A stretch of DNA of 64,000 nucleotides. Source: Pseudomonadota bacterium. GTDB taxonomy: Bacteria; Pseudomonadota; Gammaproteobacteria; Steroidobacterales; Steroidobacteraceae. Under the pieces are notes generated by a model that saw only the letters and a program-made list of their open reading frames with translations, searched no databases and was not told the DNA's origin. The stretch is from positions 62,001 to 126,000 of the forward strand of contig JAKAXA010000005.1 of the NCBI GenBank assembly GCA_021816775.1. Reading direction: 5' to 3'. Numbering within the stretch: position 1 is the first letter of the stretch; every line of letters begins with the position of its first letter. Positions 19,018 through 29,324 of the stretch are shown here, piece after piece. Position numbers and translations under genes: made by a program.

Positions 19018-20559
19018 ATGACGCTGCGCGTGGAGCGGATCACGACGAGGGGCGATGCCGTGGACGGTAAGGCGATCTACGATCTGATCATCATCGGCGG
19101 TGGCGTCAACGGCGTCGGAATTGCCCGCGACGCGGCGGGGCGCGGTCTGTCGGTGCTGCTGCTCGAGCAGAGCGATTTGGCCGGCGCCACCTCCTCGGCC
19201 TCATCCAAGCTCATTCATGGCGGCCTGCGCTACCTTGAGCAAAGCGAGTTTCATCTGGTGCGCGAGAGCCTCAAGGAGCGCGAGGTTCTTTGGGCCGCCG
19301 GACCGCACATCGTCCATCCGCTGCGCTTCGTGTTGCCGGTGAGCGCCGGCATGCGGCCGGCATGGATGCTGCGGGCGGGTCTGTTTCTCTACGATCACAT
19401 CGGTGAGCGCAAGCGTCTGGCGCCGACCCGCACCCTGCACCGCGGACGCGATTCGGCGCTCGATCCGCTGCGCGGACACGTCCGGCTGGCGTTCGAATAT
19501 TCGGATTGCGCAGTGGACGACGCGCGGCTGGTGGTGACCAACGCGATCGACGCGCGCGAGCGTGGCGCCGAGATCGTCACAGGGTGGCGACTGAGCGGCG
19601 CGCAGCGCGACGACCCGGTGTGGCGCATCGAGGCGCAATCCTCGCGTGGCGAGCGCCGCGCGCTGCGCGGCAGAGCGCTGATCAACGCGGCCGGCCCATG
19701 GGTGGAGGAGGTGCTGGGCAAGGTCGGCGTGCTGCGTCATCGGACCTTGCGGCTGGTCAAGGGCAGCCACATGGTCGTTCCCCGACTGTATGCCGGCAGT
19801 CACGCCTATACGCTGCAAGGGGCCGACGGCCGTGTCATGTTCGCCATTCCCTTCGAGGAGGAATTCACTCTCATCGGCACCACGGACGTGCCCTATGACA
19901 CCGATCCGGCGCAGGCGCGGGCGAGCGCGCAGGAAATGGACTATTTGTGCCGCGTCATCGGCGAGTATATGAGGGTTCCGGTCGCGCCTGATCAGGCGGT
20001 GTGGCGCTTCGCGGGCGTACGCCCTCTATATGACGACGGCAGCGTCAGCGCATCCACCATTACGCGGGATTACGTGTTTGACATCGATGCGCCTCGCGGG
20101 GCGGCTCCGATCCTGTCCGTGTTCGGCGGGAAACTGACGACGTATCGGCGCCTCGCCGAGCATGCGCTGCAGGAGCTGCTCCCGCGCCTGAATGTGACGG
20201 GCCGTCCGTGGACACGAACCGCCACGCTGCCGGGCGGCGATATTCCCGACATGGACATCGAAGCGTTCATCGCCGCCCAGACCGCGCGTTATCCCTTCGC
20301 CGCGCCGCAGATGATCCGCCGCATGTGCCGCGCCTATGGCACACGGATCGAGAGGATCATCTCCGCTGCCGGCGCCGCCGCTCTCGGCGAGGAGCTCGCG
20401 CCCCAACTGTACGAAGCGGAGCTCGAGTATCTGCGCGCCGAGGAGTGGGCGCGTACCGCCGAGGATGTGCTCTGGCGCCGCTCCAAGCTGGGCCTTCGCC
20501 TGACGCCCGGCATGTCCGAGCGCATCGATCGCTGGCTGTCCTCAGCGCCCGCCGCCTGA
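19018..20559 (+). CDS. glpD: Glycerol-3-phosphate dehydrogenase, aerobic, FAD-dependent
   Basis: A 513-residue flavoprotein that oxidises sn-glycerol-3-phosphate to dihydroxyacetone phosphate and passes electrons to quinone at the inner membrane. The FAD loop IIIGGGVNGVGIARDAAGRG (about residues 24-43) is followed by SSASSKLIHGGLRYLE, typical of GlpD. Later come VRPLYDDG and FGGKLTTYRRLAEH. The first ~20 residues precede the Rossmann strand, so an internal GTG could be the real start. It follows rhtA by 33 bases and converges on glpK with an 18-base overlap. It works directly after GlpK in glycerol catabolism. Confidence 0.95.
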   Translation: MTLRVERITTRGDAVDGKAIYDLIIIGGGVNGVGIARDAAGRGLSVLLLEQSDLAGATSSASSKLIHGGLRYLEQSEFHLVRESLKEREVLWAAGPHIVHPLRFVLPVSAGMRPAWMLRAGLFLYDHIGERKRLAPTRTLHRGRDSALDPLRGHVRLAFEYSDCAVDDARLVVTNAIDARERGAEIVTGWRLSGAQRDDPVWRIEAQSSRGERRALRGRALINAAGPWVEEVLGKVGVLRHRTLRLVKGSHMVVPRLYAGSHAYTLQGADGRVMFAIPFEEEFTLIGTTDVPYDTDPAQARASAQEMDYLCRVIGEYMRVPVAPDQAVWRFAGVRPLYDDGSVSASTITRDYVFDIDAPRGAAPILSVFGGKLTTYRRLAEHALQELLPRLNVTGRPWTRTATLPGGDIPDMDIEAFIAAQTARYPFAAPQMIRRMCRAYGTRIERIISAAGAAALGEELAPQLYEAELEYLRAEEWARTAEDVLWRRSKLGLRLTPGMSERIDRWLSSAPAA

Positions 20560-22050
20560 ACTACCCGGGCGGCCCACGCGGCGAAGCGCCGCATGCCAGC
20601 CTTTGAGCTCCCGCTCGCGCCCGGCTGCCTCGAGCCTCGGCTCGAAGCTTGCCTCGGCGCGCCATAGCCGGCCGATGTCCTCGAGCGCACCGAATACCCC
20701 GGCTCCCAGTCCCGCCAGGCATGCCGCGCCCCAGGCGGTCGCCTCCACGACTTTCGGACGATGGATCGGTACCGCGAGCACGTCGGCGAGACGCTGCAGG
20801 AACAATCCGTTGCGCGCCATGCCGCCATCCACTTTGAGCTCCGCCGGAGCGACGCCGTCCGCCGCCATGGCATCGAGCAGGTCGCGGGTCTGATAGACCA
20901 CGCTGTCGAGGCCGGCGCGAGCGATCTGCGCGCGGCTGCTCGCACGGCTCAGTCCGATGATCGCGCCGCGCGCGTCCGGATCCCAGTACGGCGCGCCGAG
21001 TCCGGTGAACGCCGGCACCAGGTAAACGCCGCCCGTGTCGCGCACGGATCCGGCCAGCGCCTCGACCTCGGCGGCATCGTTGACCAACCCGAGCCCGTCG
21101 CGCAGCCACTGGATGGTCGCGCCCGCCGACAGAATGGATCCCTCGAGCGCATAGGTGGTGCGGCCGTTCAGCCGGTAAGCGATCGTGGTGAGCAGACGGC
21201 TGGTCGAGCGGATGAGACGCTCGCCGGTGTTGAGCATCAGAAATGCGCCGGTGCCGTAGGTGCTCTTCACATCGCCGCTGGAGAATCCGGCCTGGCCGAT
21301 CAGGGCGGCATGCTGGTCGCCCGCGACGCCCCTGATCGGCACTGCGGCGCCGAGCACCGACGGATCCGTCACGCCGAAGTCTCCTGCGCAGTCCTGTACG
21401 GCCGCCAGAGACTCCGGCGGCACTCCGAACAGGCCGCACAGTTCGGTGTCCCACTGGTTCGTGACGATATCGTAGAGTGCCGTGCGGCTGGCGTTGGAGG
21501 CGTCAGTGAGGTGCACACGGCCGCCCGTCAGGCGCGCAAGCAGAAACGTGTCGACCGTGCCGAACGCCAGCTCGCCCCGGCGCGCTGCGGAGCGCGCTTC
21601 GGGCACCTGCTCGAGAATCCACGCCATCTTGCTCGCTGAGAAGTACGGATCGAGCCTCAGGCCGGTGCGCGCCGCCAGCCGCTCCTCCTCCCCCGCCTGC
21701 GCCAGCCGGCGGCAGAGTTCGGCGGTGCGCCGGTCCTGCCAGACGATCGCGTTGCACAGCGGTGCGCCGCTTCGGCGGTCCCACGCGATCGTCGTCTCGC
21801 GCTGATTGGTGATTCCGGCGGCGATGACGGAAATGCCACGGGCCTGCAGGCGCCGCAGAACCTCGCGCAGCGTCGACAGCACCGTTGACCAGAGCACCTG
21901 CGGATCATGCTCGACCCAGCCCGAGTGCGCGTAAATCGGCTCGAATGGCTGCTGCGCGCTCTCGAGCACCTCTCCTGCGGTCGAGAACGCAATGGCGCGG
22001 CTCGAGCTCGTGCCTTGGTCGATCGCCAGCAACGCGCCATCGCGGGCCAT
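20542..22050 (-). CDS. glpK: Glycerol kinase
   Basis: A 502-residue FGGY-family kinase that phosphorylates glycerol with ATP in the cytosol. The N-terminal phosphate-binding loop is LLAIDQGTSSSRAI (residues 7-20), followed by ITNQRETTIAWDRRSG and NAIVWQDRR, all characteristic of GlpK. Later elements are GVAGDQHAALIGQ and VDGGMARN. Length is standard. The start at 22050 is preceded by GAGAGAGG. The gene converges on glpD with an 18-base overlap of the two 3' ends. No glpF permease is adjacent. Confidence 0.96.
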   Translation of the reverse strand: MARDGALLAIDQGTSSSRAIAFSTAGEVLESAQQPFEPIYAHSGWVEHDPQVLWSTVLSTLREVLRRLQARGISVIAAGITNQRETTIAWDRRSGAPLCNAIVWQDRRTAELCRRLAQAGEEERLAARTGLRLDPYFSASKMAWILEQVPEARSAARRGELAFGTVDTFLLARLTGGRVHLTDASNASRTALYDIVTNQWDTELCGLFGVPPESLAAVQDCAGDFGVTDPSVLGAAVPIRGVAGDQHAALIGQAGFSSGDVKSTYGTGAFLMLNTGERLIRSTSRLLTTIAYRLNGRTTYALEGSILSAGATIQWLRDGLGLVNDAAEVEALAGSVRDTGGVYLVPAFTGLGAPYWDPDARGAIIGLSRASSRAQIARAGLDSVVYQTRDLLDAMAADGVAPAELKVDGGMARNGLFLQRLADVLAVPIHRPKVVEATAWGAACLAGLGAGVFGALEDIGRLWRAEASFEPRLEAAGRERELKGWHAALRRVGRPGSSGGGR

Positions 22051-22368
22051 GGGCCTCTCTCAACTCCGATGCCGATCTGCGCAGAAGCTAGGCAAGAGCG
22101 CCCTCGCCGTCAACTGCGGGTTGGATTCGCGAGTCTGACTGCTCGGGCTTTTGGTGCGCCGAGGGCAGCGGCCAGGCGCTGCGCGCATGCCATTGCGGAT
22201 GCTGCGCAAACGCCGTGATCGACGGTTCGCACGCCGTGCGCTCAATCGCGACTTCCGTCAAACGCTCGCGAGGTGGAGGGCAGGGGCGTCCTCGCCTCGG
22301 GCCAGGGGACGCACAGCGCTGTGCTATCATGGGAAATTCGCACTGGGACGGGGGGGGGCATCATAAGC
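22051..22368. other. 318-base region upstream of glpK and the prolyl oligopeptidase
   Basis: This is a divergent intergenic region. No protein-like frame or RNA gene was seen. It must contain promoters for both genes. A run of nine G at 22350-22358 is the only striking element. Confidence 0.4.
22350..22358. repeat. Homopolymeric (G)9 tract before a start codon
   Basis: Nine consecutive G residues end 10 bases before the ATG of the oligopeptidase gene at 22369. The G-run probably doubles as the Shine-Dalgarno region. Such tracts are prone to slippage, so length variation could change translation efficiency, but a single genome cannot show this. Confidence 0.6.
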
Positions 22369-24558
22369 ATGAAAGCCATCATTCCTGCCGCGCTCGCATC
22401 GCTGCTGCTCTCGGCCTGTTCCGCATCGCACGCGGCGCACCCCGGAGCGCTGCATTATCCGCCTGCTCGTCGCGACAGGATCGTGGATGTGTATTCCGGT
22501 ACGCGCGTCCCGGCACCCTACCAGTGGATGGAGAACATGCGAAGCCCGGCGCTGCACCGCTGGGTGCAGGCGGAAAACCAGCTGACGAACGCGTACCTGG
22601 CGAAGATTCCGGTGCGCGGCTGGATCAGGCGGCGTCTCACGGAATTGTCGGATTACGCGAAGGAAACCACACCGGTCGAGGTTGCCGGACCGCGCATCTT
22701 CTTCAGGCGCAATTCCGGCCTGCAGAATCAGTCGGTTCTGTATGTCCAGGATTCGCCGGCGGCCAAGCCGCGCGTTCTCCTCGATCCCAACAAGCTCTCG
22801 CCGGACGGATCGATCGCCCTGGCCGGCTTCCAGCCCTCGCCGGACGGCAAATATCTCGCCTACGCCCTGTCGCAGGGCGGCTCCGACTGGCAAACCATCC
22901 ATGTGATGGACGTCGCGACCGGCAAGACGCTGCCCCATGCGGTCCGTTGGGTCAAATTCTCCAACATTGCCTGGACCAACGGCGACAATGGATTCTACTA
23001 CTCGCGTTATCCGCGGCCGCCGAAGAGCAACCGCATCAACGACCAGGTCCTCGACCAGGCGCTCTATTTCCATGCGCTCGGCACGCCGCAGCACGATGAT
23101 AAGCTGATCTACCGGCGGCCCGACCTGCCGCGCTGGATCATCGAGGGGCAGGTGAGCGAGAACGGCCGCTACCTGTTCGTCACCCTCGTCAACGGCACCT
23201 CGACCCACAATGAGCTCTACGCGGCCAGTCTCGGCAATCCGCTCCACCCGAAGGTCACCGCGCGGCTGCGGCCCCTCTACACCAAGGATGACGCGCAGTA
23301 CGCGTTCGTCGGCGTTCACGGCCGCACGCTTTACCTGCAGACCACGCTCGATGCGCCCCGCGGCCGAATCGTGGCGGCAGGCCTGTATGCGCCCGCGAGC
23401 GGGCACTGGCGCACCGTCGTGCCGCAGGGCAAGGGTGTCATCCAGGCCGCGATGCTGGCCGGCGGGCGCCTCCTGGTCGACTCGGAAGACGTCGCGACCA
23501 GCCGGCTGACGCTGTACGCGCTCAACGGCCAGAAGCTGCGCGCCTTGCCGTTGCCGACGCTGGGCACCGTCACGTCGGTGTCATCGCGCATGGACTCGAA
23601 CGTCGTTTACTACGGATTCACCTCGTTCCTGTACCCGAAGCGGATCTACCGCTACACCGTGCGCCAGGGCACGACGGCCACGGTCTTCAAGCCGCATGTG
23701 AGCTTCAACGCCTCGCCTTACCAGGTGCGCCAGGTCTTCTATCGCTCCAAGGACGGTACCCGGGTGCCGATGTTCATCGTGGCGGCGCGCAACGTGAAGC
23801 TCGATGGACACAACCCGACCATCCTCTACGGCTACGGCGGCTTCGACATCACCATCACGCCGTATTTCGATCCGATCCTGCCGGTCTGGCTCGAACTCGG
23901 GGGCGTCTACGCGGTGCCCAACCTGCGCGGCGGCGGGGTGTACGGCCAGAAGTGGCACCGGGCCGGGATGCTGGGCAACAAGCAGAACGTGTTCAACGAC
24001 TTCGCCTGGGCGGCGAAATACCTGATCGCCAAGGGATACACCTCCTCGAGGCATCTGGGGATCCAGGGCTACTCCAACGGCGGGCTGCTGACCGGCGCAT
24101 CGATCACCGAGCGGCCGAAGCTCTTCGGCGCGGCCTATATCGGCCACGGCGTGCTCGACATGCTCCGTTACCAGGACTTCTCCGGCGGCGCGCTGTGGGC
24201 GCCGGAGTACGGAGTGTCGAGCAATCCCAAGGCGTTCAAGTGGCTGTACGCCTACTCGCCGCTGCAGAACATCAAGCGGGGCACGTGCTATCCGCCGACC
24301 TTCATCACCACCTCCTGGGATGACGATCGCGTCGTGCCGATGCACGAATTCAAGTTCACCGCAGCGCTACAGCGTGCCCAGGCGTGCGCCAACCCGATCC
24401 TGCTGCACACCACGGGCGCGACCAGCCACATTTACATGCCGCTCGACAAGCAGATCGCGCAGCGCGCGGACGTATGGAGCTTTGAGGCCTACAACCTCGG
24501 CGTCAAGACGGCACCTGCGGCCGCGCGGGCCGCCGCCGGCAAGGCGCCGGTGCGCTGA
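22369..24558 (+). CDS. Prolyl oligopeptidase family serine peptidase (S9A), predicted lipoprotein
   Basis: A 729-residue protein with a lipoprotein signal ([17 protein letters not shown], Cys about 17), so probably envelope-anchored. Residues about 35-430 form the beta-propeller gate typical of S9A ([31 protein letters not shown]). The catalytic alpha/beta-hydrolase part has the Ser in [13 protein letters not shown], the Asp in [14 protein letters not shown] and the His in GATSHIYMP. It would cleave proline-containing oligopeptides in the periplasm. The ATG at 22369 is chosen because it starts the signal peptide. The longer upstream frame is an artefact. The amino-acid permease gene follows in the same direction. 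Confidence 0.92.
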   Translation: MKAIIPAALASLLLSACSASHAAHPGALHYPPARRDRIVDVYSGTRVPAPYQWMENMRSPALHRWVQAENQLTNAYLAKIPVRGWIRRRLTELSDYAKETTPVEVAGPRIFFRRNSGLQNQSVLYVQDSPAAKPRVLLDPNKLSPDGSIALAGFQPSPDGKYLAYALSQGGSDWQTIHVMDVATGKTLPHAVRWVKFSNIAWTNGDNGFYYSRYPRPPKSNRINDQVLDQALYFHALGTPQHDDKLIYRRPDLPRWIIEGQVSENGRYLFVTLVNGTSTHNELYAASLGNPLHPKVTARLRPLYTKDDAQYAFVGVHGRTLYLQTTLDAPRGRIVAAGLYAPASGHWRTVVPQGKGVIQAAMLAGGRLLVDSEDVATSRLTLYALNGQKLRALPLPTLGTVTSVSSRMDSNVVYYGFTSFLYPKRIYRYTVRQGTTATVFKPHVSFNASPYQVRQVFYRSKDGTRVPMFIVAARNVKLDGHNPTILYGYGGFDITITPYFDPILPVWLELGGVYAVPNLRGGGVYGQKWHRAGMLGNKQNVFNDFAWAAKYLIAKGYTSSRHLGIQGYSNGGLLTGASITERPKLFGAAYIGHGVLDMLRYQDFSGGALWAPEYGVSSNPKAFKWLYAYSPLQNIKRGTCYPPTFITTSWDDDRVVPMHEFKFTAALQRAQACANPILLHTTGATSHIYMPLDKQIAQRADVWSFEAYNLGVKTAPAAARAAAGKAPVR

Positions 24559-24727
24559 TTGGCGAGCATCCGTACCGGCTGCGTGCCCATGCGGACGGCA
24601 AATGGCGCCCGTGCACGCACCGCCAAGGAGGGCGGGCCGCTGCGGAGTTTGGACAAGAACGACGGTATCTCTTATTCTGCCGCGAGCGGCTCGATACAAC
24701 CTAACCGACCAGTTTGAGGTGCACGAC

Positions 24728-26365
24728 ATGGCAGGTCCAGCCAAACTCAGGCGCGATGCGGGAGTCATCGGCCTTCTCTACGCCAGTCTCGGCAGCATCA
24801 TCGGATCGGGCTGGCTGTTCGGTGCGCTGCATGCCGCGGTGCAGGCCGGGCCGCTCAGCGTCCTGTCCTGGGTGATCGGCGCGGTCTCGATCCTGTTCCT
24901 CGCGTTCGTATTCGCCGAGCTTTCGACGATGTTTCCGAACTCCGGCGCACTGGTGCACATGACGCATGTGAGCCACGGTGATCTGGTCGGAAAGATCTGG
25001 TCGTGGATCCTGTTCCTCGCGTTCGTATCGGTGCCGCCCGTGGAAGTGAGCGCGGTCCTGACCTACACGAACAACTATCTGCCGGGACTGATTCACTCGG
25101 GCACCGGCCTGATGACCAATCTCGGCATGGCGCTCGCGACCGTGCTGCTCGCCGCGGTGGTGGCGCTGAACTTCCTGGCTGTCCGCTGGGTGATCGCCAT
25201 CAACAGCGCCGCCACCTGGTGGAAGCTCGTCATTCCGATCGCGACCATCGCCATCCTCATGGCGTACTCGTTTCACCCGCACAATATGGTGGCGCACGTC
25301 CACAGTACCCCGGTGAGCGGTGTGTTCACGGCGGTTGCGACGGCGGGGATCGTGTTCAGCTTCCTCGGCTTCCAGCAGGCCATCGCGCTTGCCGGCGAGA
25401 CGCGCAATCCGAACCGCTACGTGCCTATTGCTTTGATCAGCTCGGTTCTCATCGGCATGCTGATCTACGTCGGTCTGCAGGTGTCGTTCATCACGGCGCT
25501 GCGGCCCCAGGATATTGCCGGCGGATGGGATCATCTGCACTTCACCGGGATGTTCGGGCCGCTGGCGGCGATCGCAGTGACCGTCGGTGCGGTCTGGTGG
25601 GCGGTGGTGCTCTACGTGGATGCGATCATCTCGCCCCTCGGAACGGCCTTCATCTACATAACGGCGAGCCCACGCATCATCATGGCGGCCGGCGAGATGG
25701 GCAACGCGCCGCAGCACGTCACTCGGCTCAGCCGCCAGGGTGTGCCCTGGGTCGGGCTGGTCGTGACCTACTTCGTCGGCGTTCTCTTCTTCTTCCCCTT
25801 CCCCTCCTGGCAGAAGCTGGTCTCGGCCGTATCGCTGATCACCGTGCTCTCCTACAGCATTGGTCCGGTGATCCTGCTGCGCCTGCGCACGGCGTTGCCG
25901 GATGCGCCACGGCCGTTCCGGCTGCGCGCAGCGGGCGTGCTCGCACCGATCGCGTTCATCGCGTCCAACTGGATCATCTACTGGACCGGTTACGCCGTTG
26001 CGCAGTGGATGTTCAGCGCGGTGTTCGTGTATGTCGTCGCGTACCTGTTGTGGTACTTGGTGGTGCGCCGTCGGCCGCTGCGCGAGCTTGGCTGGCAGCA
26101 GGCGTGGTGGACGGTTCCCTATCTGGGAGGCATGTGGCTGGTGAGCTATCTCGGCCCGACAGGCGCGATGGGGGGCACCGGCACGCTCGGCTTCTTCACC
26201 GGCATGTGGATCATCGCGGCGTTCAGTCTGGTCATACTGTGGCTGGCGCTGCGCGCCGGACAGAGCAGCGAGGCAGCTCAGCGCTGTGCGGATCGGGTCA
26301 AGACTCTCGGCTCGAGCGGGGTTGATTCGCGCGAACGTGCGGAGGAGCTGGAGGTCGCGCCCTGA
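24728..26365 (+). CDS. APC superfamily amino-acid permease
   Basis: A 545-residue inner-membrane transporter with 12 or more helices. The APC signature GLLYASLGSIIGSGWLFGALHAA is at residues 12-34, and the helix-6 region carries FSFLGFQQAIALAGETRNPNRYVP. The fold and the long C-terminal part resemble aspartate:proton symporters and related permeases, but the substrate is not determinable. The start at 24728 (MAGPAKLRRDAG) gives a short cytosolic N-terminus. It follows the oligopeptidase gene by 169 bases, so peptide hydrolysis and amino-acid uptake may be linked. This is inference. Confidence 0.85.
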   Translation: MAGPAKLRRDAGVIGLLYASLGSIIGSGWLFGALHAAVQAGPLSVLSWVIGAVSILFLAFVFAELSTMFPNSGALVHMTHVSHGDLVGKIWSWILFLAFVSVPPVEVSAVLTYTNNYLPGLIHSGTGLMTNLGMALATVLLAAVVALNFLAVRWVIAINSAATWWKLVIPIATIAILMAYSFHPHNMVAHVHSTPVSGVFTAVATAGIVFSFLGFQQAIALAGETRNPNRYVPIALISSVLIGMLIYVGLQVSFITALRPQDIAGGWDHLHFTGMFGPLAAIAVTVGAVWWAVVLYVDAIISPLGTAFIYITASPRIIMAAGEMGNAPQHVTRLSRQGVPWVGLVVTYFVGVLFFFPFPSWQKLVSAVSLITVLSYSIGPVILLRLRTALPDAPRPFRLRAAGVLAPIAFIASNWIIYWTGYAVAQWMFSAVFVYVVAYLLWYLVVRRRPLRELGWQQAWWTVPYLGGMWLVSYLGPTGAMGGTGTLGFFTGMWIIAAFSLVILWLALRAGQSSEAAQRCADRVKTLGSSGVDSRERAEELEVAP

Positions 26366-26372
26366 TCGCGAC

Positions 26373-27155
26373 TCACTCGGTCATGCGCGGATACATCCGG
26401 GTAGCGACGGCGATCATCGCTAGCCCCGCGACCGCGAGCACGGTGAAATCGCGGGTCAGGCCGAAGACGCTCGAGCCGCGCGCGAGCATCACGGCGCGCA
26501 GCCCGTCGACCTCGTAGGTCAGAGGATTCAGCAGCGCCAGGATCTGCAGCCAGCCGGGCATGAGCGCGACCGGGTAGATGGCGTTGCTCGCGAAGAATAT
26601 CGGCATCGTCAGCACCTGGCCGATTCCCATGAAGCGCTCGCGTGTGCGTACCATGCACGCGATGATCAGGGAAAACGTCGAGAACAGCGCGGATCCGAGT
26701 GTGATGAGCAGGATTGCGGCCGCCACGTCGGCGGGCCGCAGGCTCAGGCGTACGCCCATCGCCGCGGCGCAGAAATAGACGATGACCGCCTGCGAGAGGG
26801 CGCGAGCGCCCGAAGAGAGCGCCTTGCCGCTGACCAGCGCGCTGCGCGGCGCGGGGCTGACCAGATAGCGGTGCAGCACGCCGAGGTCGCGCTCCCAGAT
26901 CGCCGAGATGCCGTAGAAGATGGCAACGAACAGCGCGCTTTGGGCCAGAATGCCCGGCGCAAGGAAGTCCAGATACGGTATGGCCTGTGGCGCAAGACCA
27001 CGCACGCGGGCCATGACGTTGCCGAACAGCAGCAGCCACAGCACCGGCTGAATGGCGCGGCTCGCGAGTTCCCACGGATCATGCCGGAGCTTGCGCAGCT
27101 CGGCATCGGCCACCGCCAGCAGTTGTGTCAGATAGCCGCCCATGGGCGATTGCAC
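26373..27155 (-). CDS. ABC-2 type transporter permease
   Basis: A 260-residue membrane protein with six predicted helices. The ABC-2 pattern includes RAIQPVLWLLLFGNVMA, DFLAPGILAQSALFVAIFYGISAIWERDLGVLHRYLVSPAPR, and IFFASNAIYPVALMPGWLQILALLNPLTYEVDGLRAVML, the last being the typical C-terminal LNPLTYxVDxLR signature. It forms an exporter with the ATPase encoded 9 bases upstream. Such DrrB/NodJ-like systems export drugs or lipids. Substrate unknown. A second ATG four codons in (27143) is a possible start. Confidence 0.88.
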   Translation of the reverse strand: MQSPMGGYLTQLLAVADAELRKLRHDPWELASRAIQPVLWLLLFGNVMARVRGLAPQAIPYLDFLAPGILAQSALFVAIFYGISAIWERDLGVLHRYLVSPAPRSALVSGKALSSGARALSQAVIVYFCAAAMGVRLSLRPADVAAAILLITLGSALFSTFSLIIACMVRTRERFMGIGQVLTMPIFFASNAIYPVALMPGWLQILALLNPLTYEVDGLRAVMLARGSSVFGLTRDFTVLAVAGLAMIAVATRMYPRMTE

Positions 27156-27164
27156 CGAGTCCGG

Positions 27165-27992
27165 CTAGGCGTGCTCACGCGCGGCGCGGCGTGTGCGGCG
27201 CACGTCGCGATAGCTGCCGCCTTCCGCCGCGTGGCCGGTCATCTGTGCGAACACGTCGTCCAGCGTGGCGTGATCGCCGATTTGCCCCTTCAGCGCGGCC
27301 GGCGTATCGGTGACGAGAATCCGGCCACGATCGATCAGGGCGATCCGATCGCATAGTGCATCGGCCTCATCCATGTAATGAGTGGTCACGACGACCGCCG
27401 CGCCGAGGCGCTCGCGCAGATCGCGGATGTGCCGCCAGACCGCATGCCGGCCGACCGGGTCGAGCCCCTCGGTCGGCTCGTCGAGAAAGATGACCGAGGG
27501 AGCGTGCAGGGTGCTCTGGGCGATCTCGAGCCGGCGGATCATGCCACCGGAATACTGCCGCACCAGGCGGTCGCGAACCTCGGTAAGACCCATCAACGCG
27601 AGCGCTGCGCGGATGCGCCCCTCGCGCGCGGTGCGCGGCACCAGATACAGACGCGCCGAGAGCAGCAGATTCTCATAGCCGGTGAGCTCACCGTCGGCCG
27701 AGAGCAGTTGCGGGACGTAACCGATGTGCCGGCGCACCTGCCCGGCCTGCGTGCGCAGATCGAAGCCGGCGATGATTGCGCGGCCTGCCGAGGGCGGCAG
27801 CATTGTCGTCAGCATCTTGATCAGCGTGCTCTTGCCCGCACCATTGGGGCCGATGAGGCCGAAGATCTCTGCCGACCGGACAGACAGCGACGCGCCGTCC
27901 ACGGCCGCCAGCGCTCCAAAGCGCCGGGTGAGCCCGAACGTTTCGATCGCCGGACGGCCGGACGCCGGGCTATCTGTGCCTATGACGGTCAC
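27165..27992 (-). CDS. ABC-2 type exporter ATP-binding protein
   Basis: A 275-residue cytosolic ATPase of the DrrA/NodI type. The Walker A is GPNGAGKST (about residue 48), the Q-loop region YVPQL, the signature YSGGM, the Walker B VIFLDEPTEGLD and the switch His TTHYMDEAD, all intact. It would power the permease whose gene follows after 9 bases. The start is GTG at 27992. I see no strong Shine-Dalgarno, so the start is uncertain, but no later Met fits before Walker A. Confidence 0.92.
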   Translation of the reverse strand: MTVIGTDSPASGRPAIETFGLTRRFGALAAVDGASLSVRSAEIFGLIGPNGAGKSTLIKMLTTMLPPSAGRAIIAGFDLRTQAGQVRRHIGYVPQLLSADGELTGYENLLLSARLYLVPRTAREGRIRAALALMGLTEVRDRLVRQYSGGMIRRLEIAQSTLHAPSVIFLDEPTEGLDPVGRHAVWRHIRDLRERLGAAVVVTTHYMDEADALCDRIALIDRGRILVTDTPAALKGQIGDHATLDDVFAQMTGHAAEGGSYRDVRRTRRAAREHA

Positions 27993-28231
27993 GAGCAGGC
28001 TTGTAATTCATGGCTGCGGTGCTGAGCCGCGTAACCGGGCGGAAGGCTGCGCCGGCCAGGCGTGCAACACCAGTGTGAGAAGCCACACTTGCACGCGGCG
28101 CATATCCGGCACCTTGACCTTGAGACGCAATCGGCGTGCAATCGCCCGGGCGATTGAACTGACACGATGCGCGGCCGGACCCCGACGACGGGTGTCCGCG
28201 CACGGCGCCGTGGTGCTACGGGAGGACCCGC

Positions 28232-29095
28232 TTGGACTCACCCATCGATGCCGCCGCAGCCGGGCAGATCACACTCGGAGGGGATCTGACGGTCAACCGT
28301 CTCGGATTCGGCGCGATGCGCATTACCGGACCGGGTGTGTGGGGAGATCCGCCGGATATCTCCTCGGCCGTGCGTCTGCTGCGGCGCGCGGTGCATCTTG
28401 GGGTCAATTTCATCGACACTGCCGACGCCTACGGCCCGCAAGTCAGCGAGAGCCTCCTGGCTCGTGCGCTATATCCCTACCCATCCGATCTGGTCATCGC
28501 CACCAAGGGCGGCCTGGTCAGACCCGGGCCGGGGGAATGGAACCGCGATGCGCGCCCCGTGCATCTGCGCGCGGCCTGCGAGGCGAGTCTGAAGCGGCTG
28601 CGGCTGGAGCGCATCGACCTGTATCAGCTGCATGCGCCCGATCCTGCGGTGCCGCTGGAAGAGTCGATCGGCGAGCTCGTTCGTCTGCGCGCGGAAGGCA
28701 AGATCCGTCACATCGGGGTCTCGAACGTTACCGTGGCCGAGCTGCAGCGCTGCGAGCGTCTGACGCCGGTGGTGTCGGTGCAGAACCGCTACAACCTGGA
28801 CGACCGGAAGGCGGAGGACGTCCTCGAGCACTGCACGGCGCGTGGCATCGCGTTCCTGCCCTGGGCACCGATCGCCTCGGGCCGGCATGCGAGCAGCGCT
28901 GGCGCGACGCGCGCGCTGGCGCAAGTCGCCCAAAGAATCGGGATATCAACCGCCCAGGCCGCCCTCGCATGGCTCCTTCACCACGCGCCGGTGATGCTGC
29001 CGATTCCCGGGACCGCTTCCATGGCCCACCTGGAGGAGAATATCGCCGCCGCGTCCGTCTCCATGACCGCGGAAGATTTGCGCGCGATCAGCTGA
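28232..29095 (+). CDS. Aldo/keto reductase
   Basis: A 287-residue NADPH-dependent TIM-barrel oxidoreductase. The catalytic tetrad is recognisable: Asp and Tyr in FIDTADAYGP, Lys in VIATKGGLV, His in LYQLHAPDP. The cofactor-binding part near the C-terminus has LPIPGTASMAHLEENIAAA. The start is an uncommon TTG at 28232, supported by GGAGG six bases upstream. It is divergent from the ABC exporter operon. Substrate unknown, probably a carbonyl compound. Confidence 0.9.
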   Translation: MDSPIDAAAAGQITLGGDLTVNRLGFGAMRITGPGVWGDPPDISSAVRLLRRAVHLGVNFIDTADAYGPQVSESLLARALYPYPSDLVIATKGGLVRPGPGEWNRDARPVHLRAACEASLKRLRLERIDLYQLHAPDPAVPLEESIGELVRLRAEGKIRHIGVSNVTVAELQRCERLTPVVSVQNRYNLDDRKAEDVLEHCTARGIAFLPWAPIASGRHASSAGATRALAQVAQRIGISTAQAALAWLLHHAPVMLPIPGTASMAHLEENIAAASVSMTAEDLRAIS

Positions 29096-29324
29096 GTATC
29101 GCGGGCTGCGGAACGTCCGCAACGCCTTGAAGCCATGAGCGAAACGGCGCAGCGGCCGCCCGGCCACGGAGCGGGCGAGCCCCCCATACGTAGTTCATCT
29201 GATGCGCGGGCGCAAGCCGCGTAGGAAAGTGCGCTGGTGTCCTGCCCTGCCGGACCCTGTGCAGTCGCGCGCCCCCCCGCAGGGTCGCCAAAGTGCATCG
29301 GACCCAATCATTCGGGAGAGACTC

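Noticed and set aside
29202-29324. Upstream extension of the Gln-rich protein
   Set aside because: The signal peptide starts at the ATG at 29325, preceded by a ribosome site; the extension is Arg/Pro-rich and not export-like.
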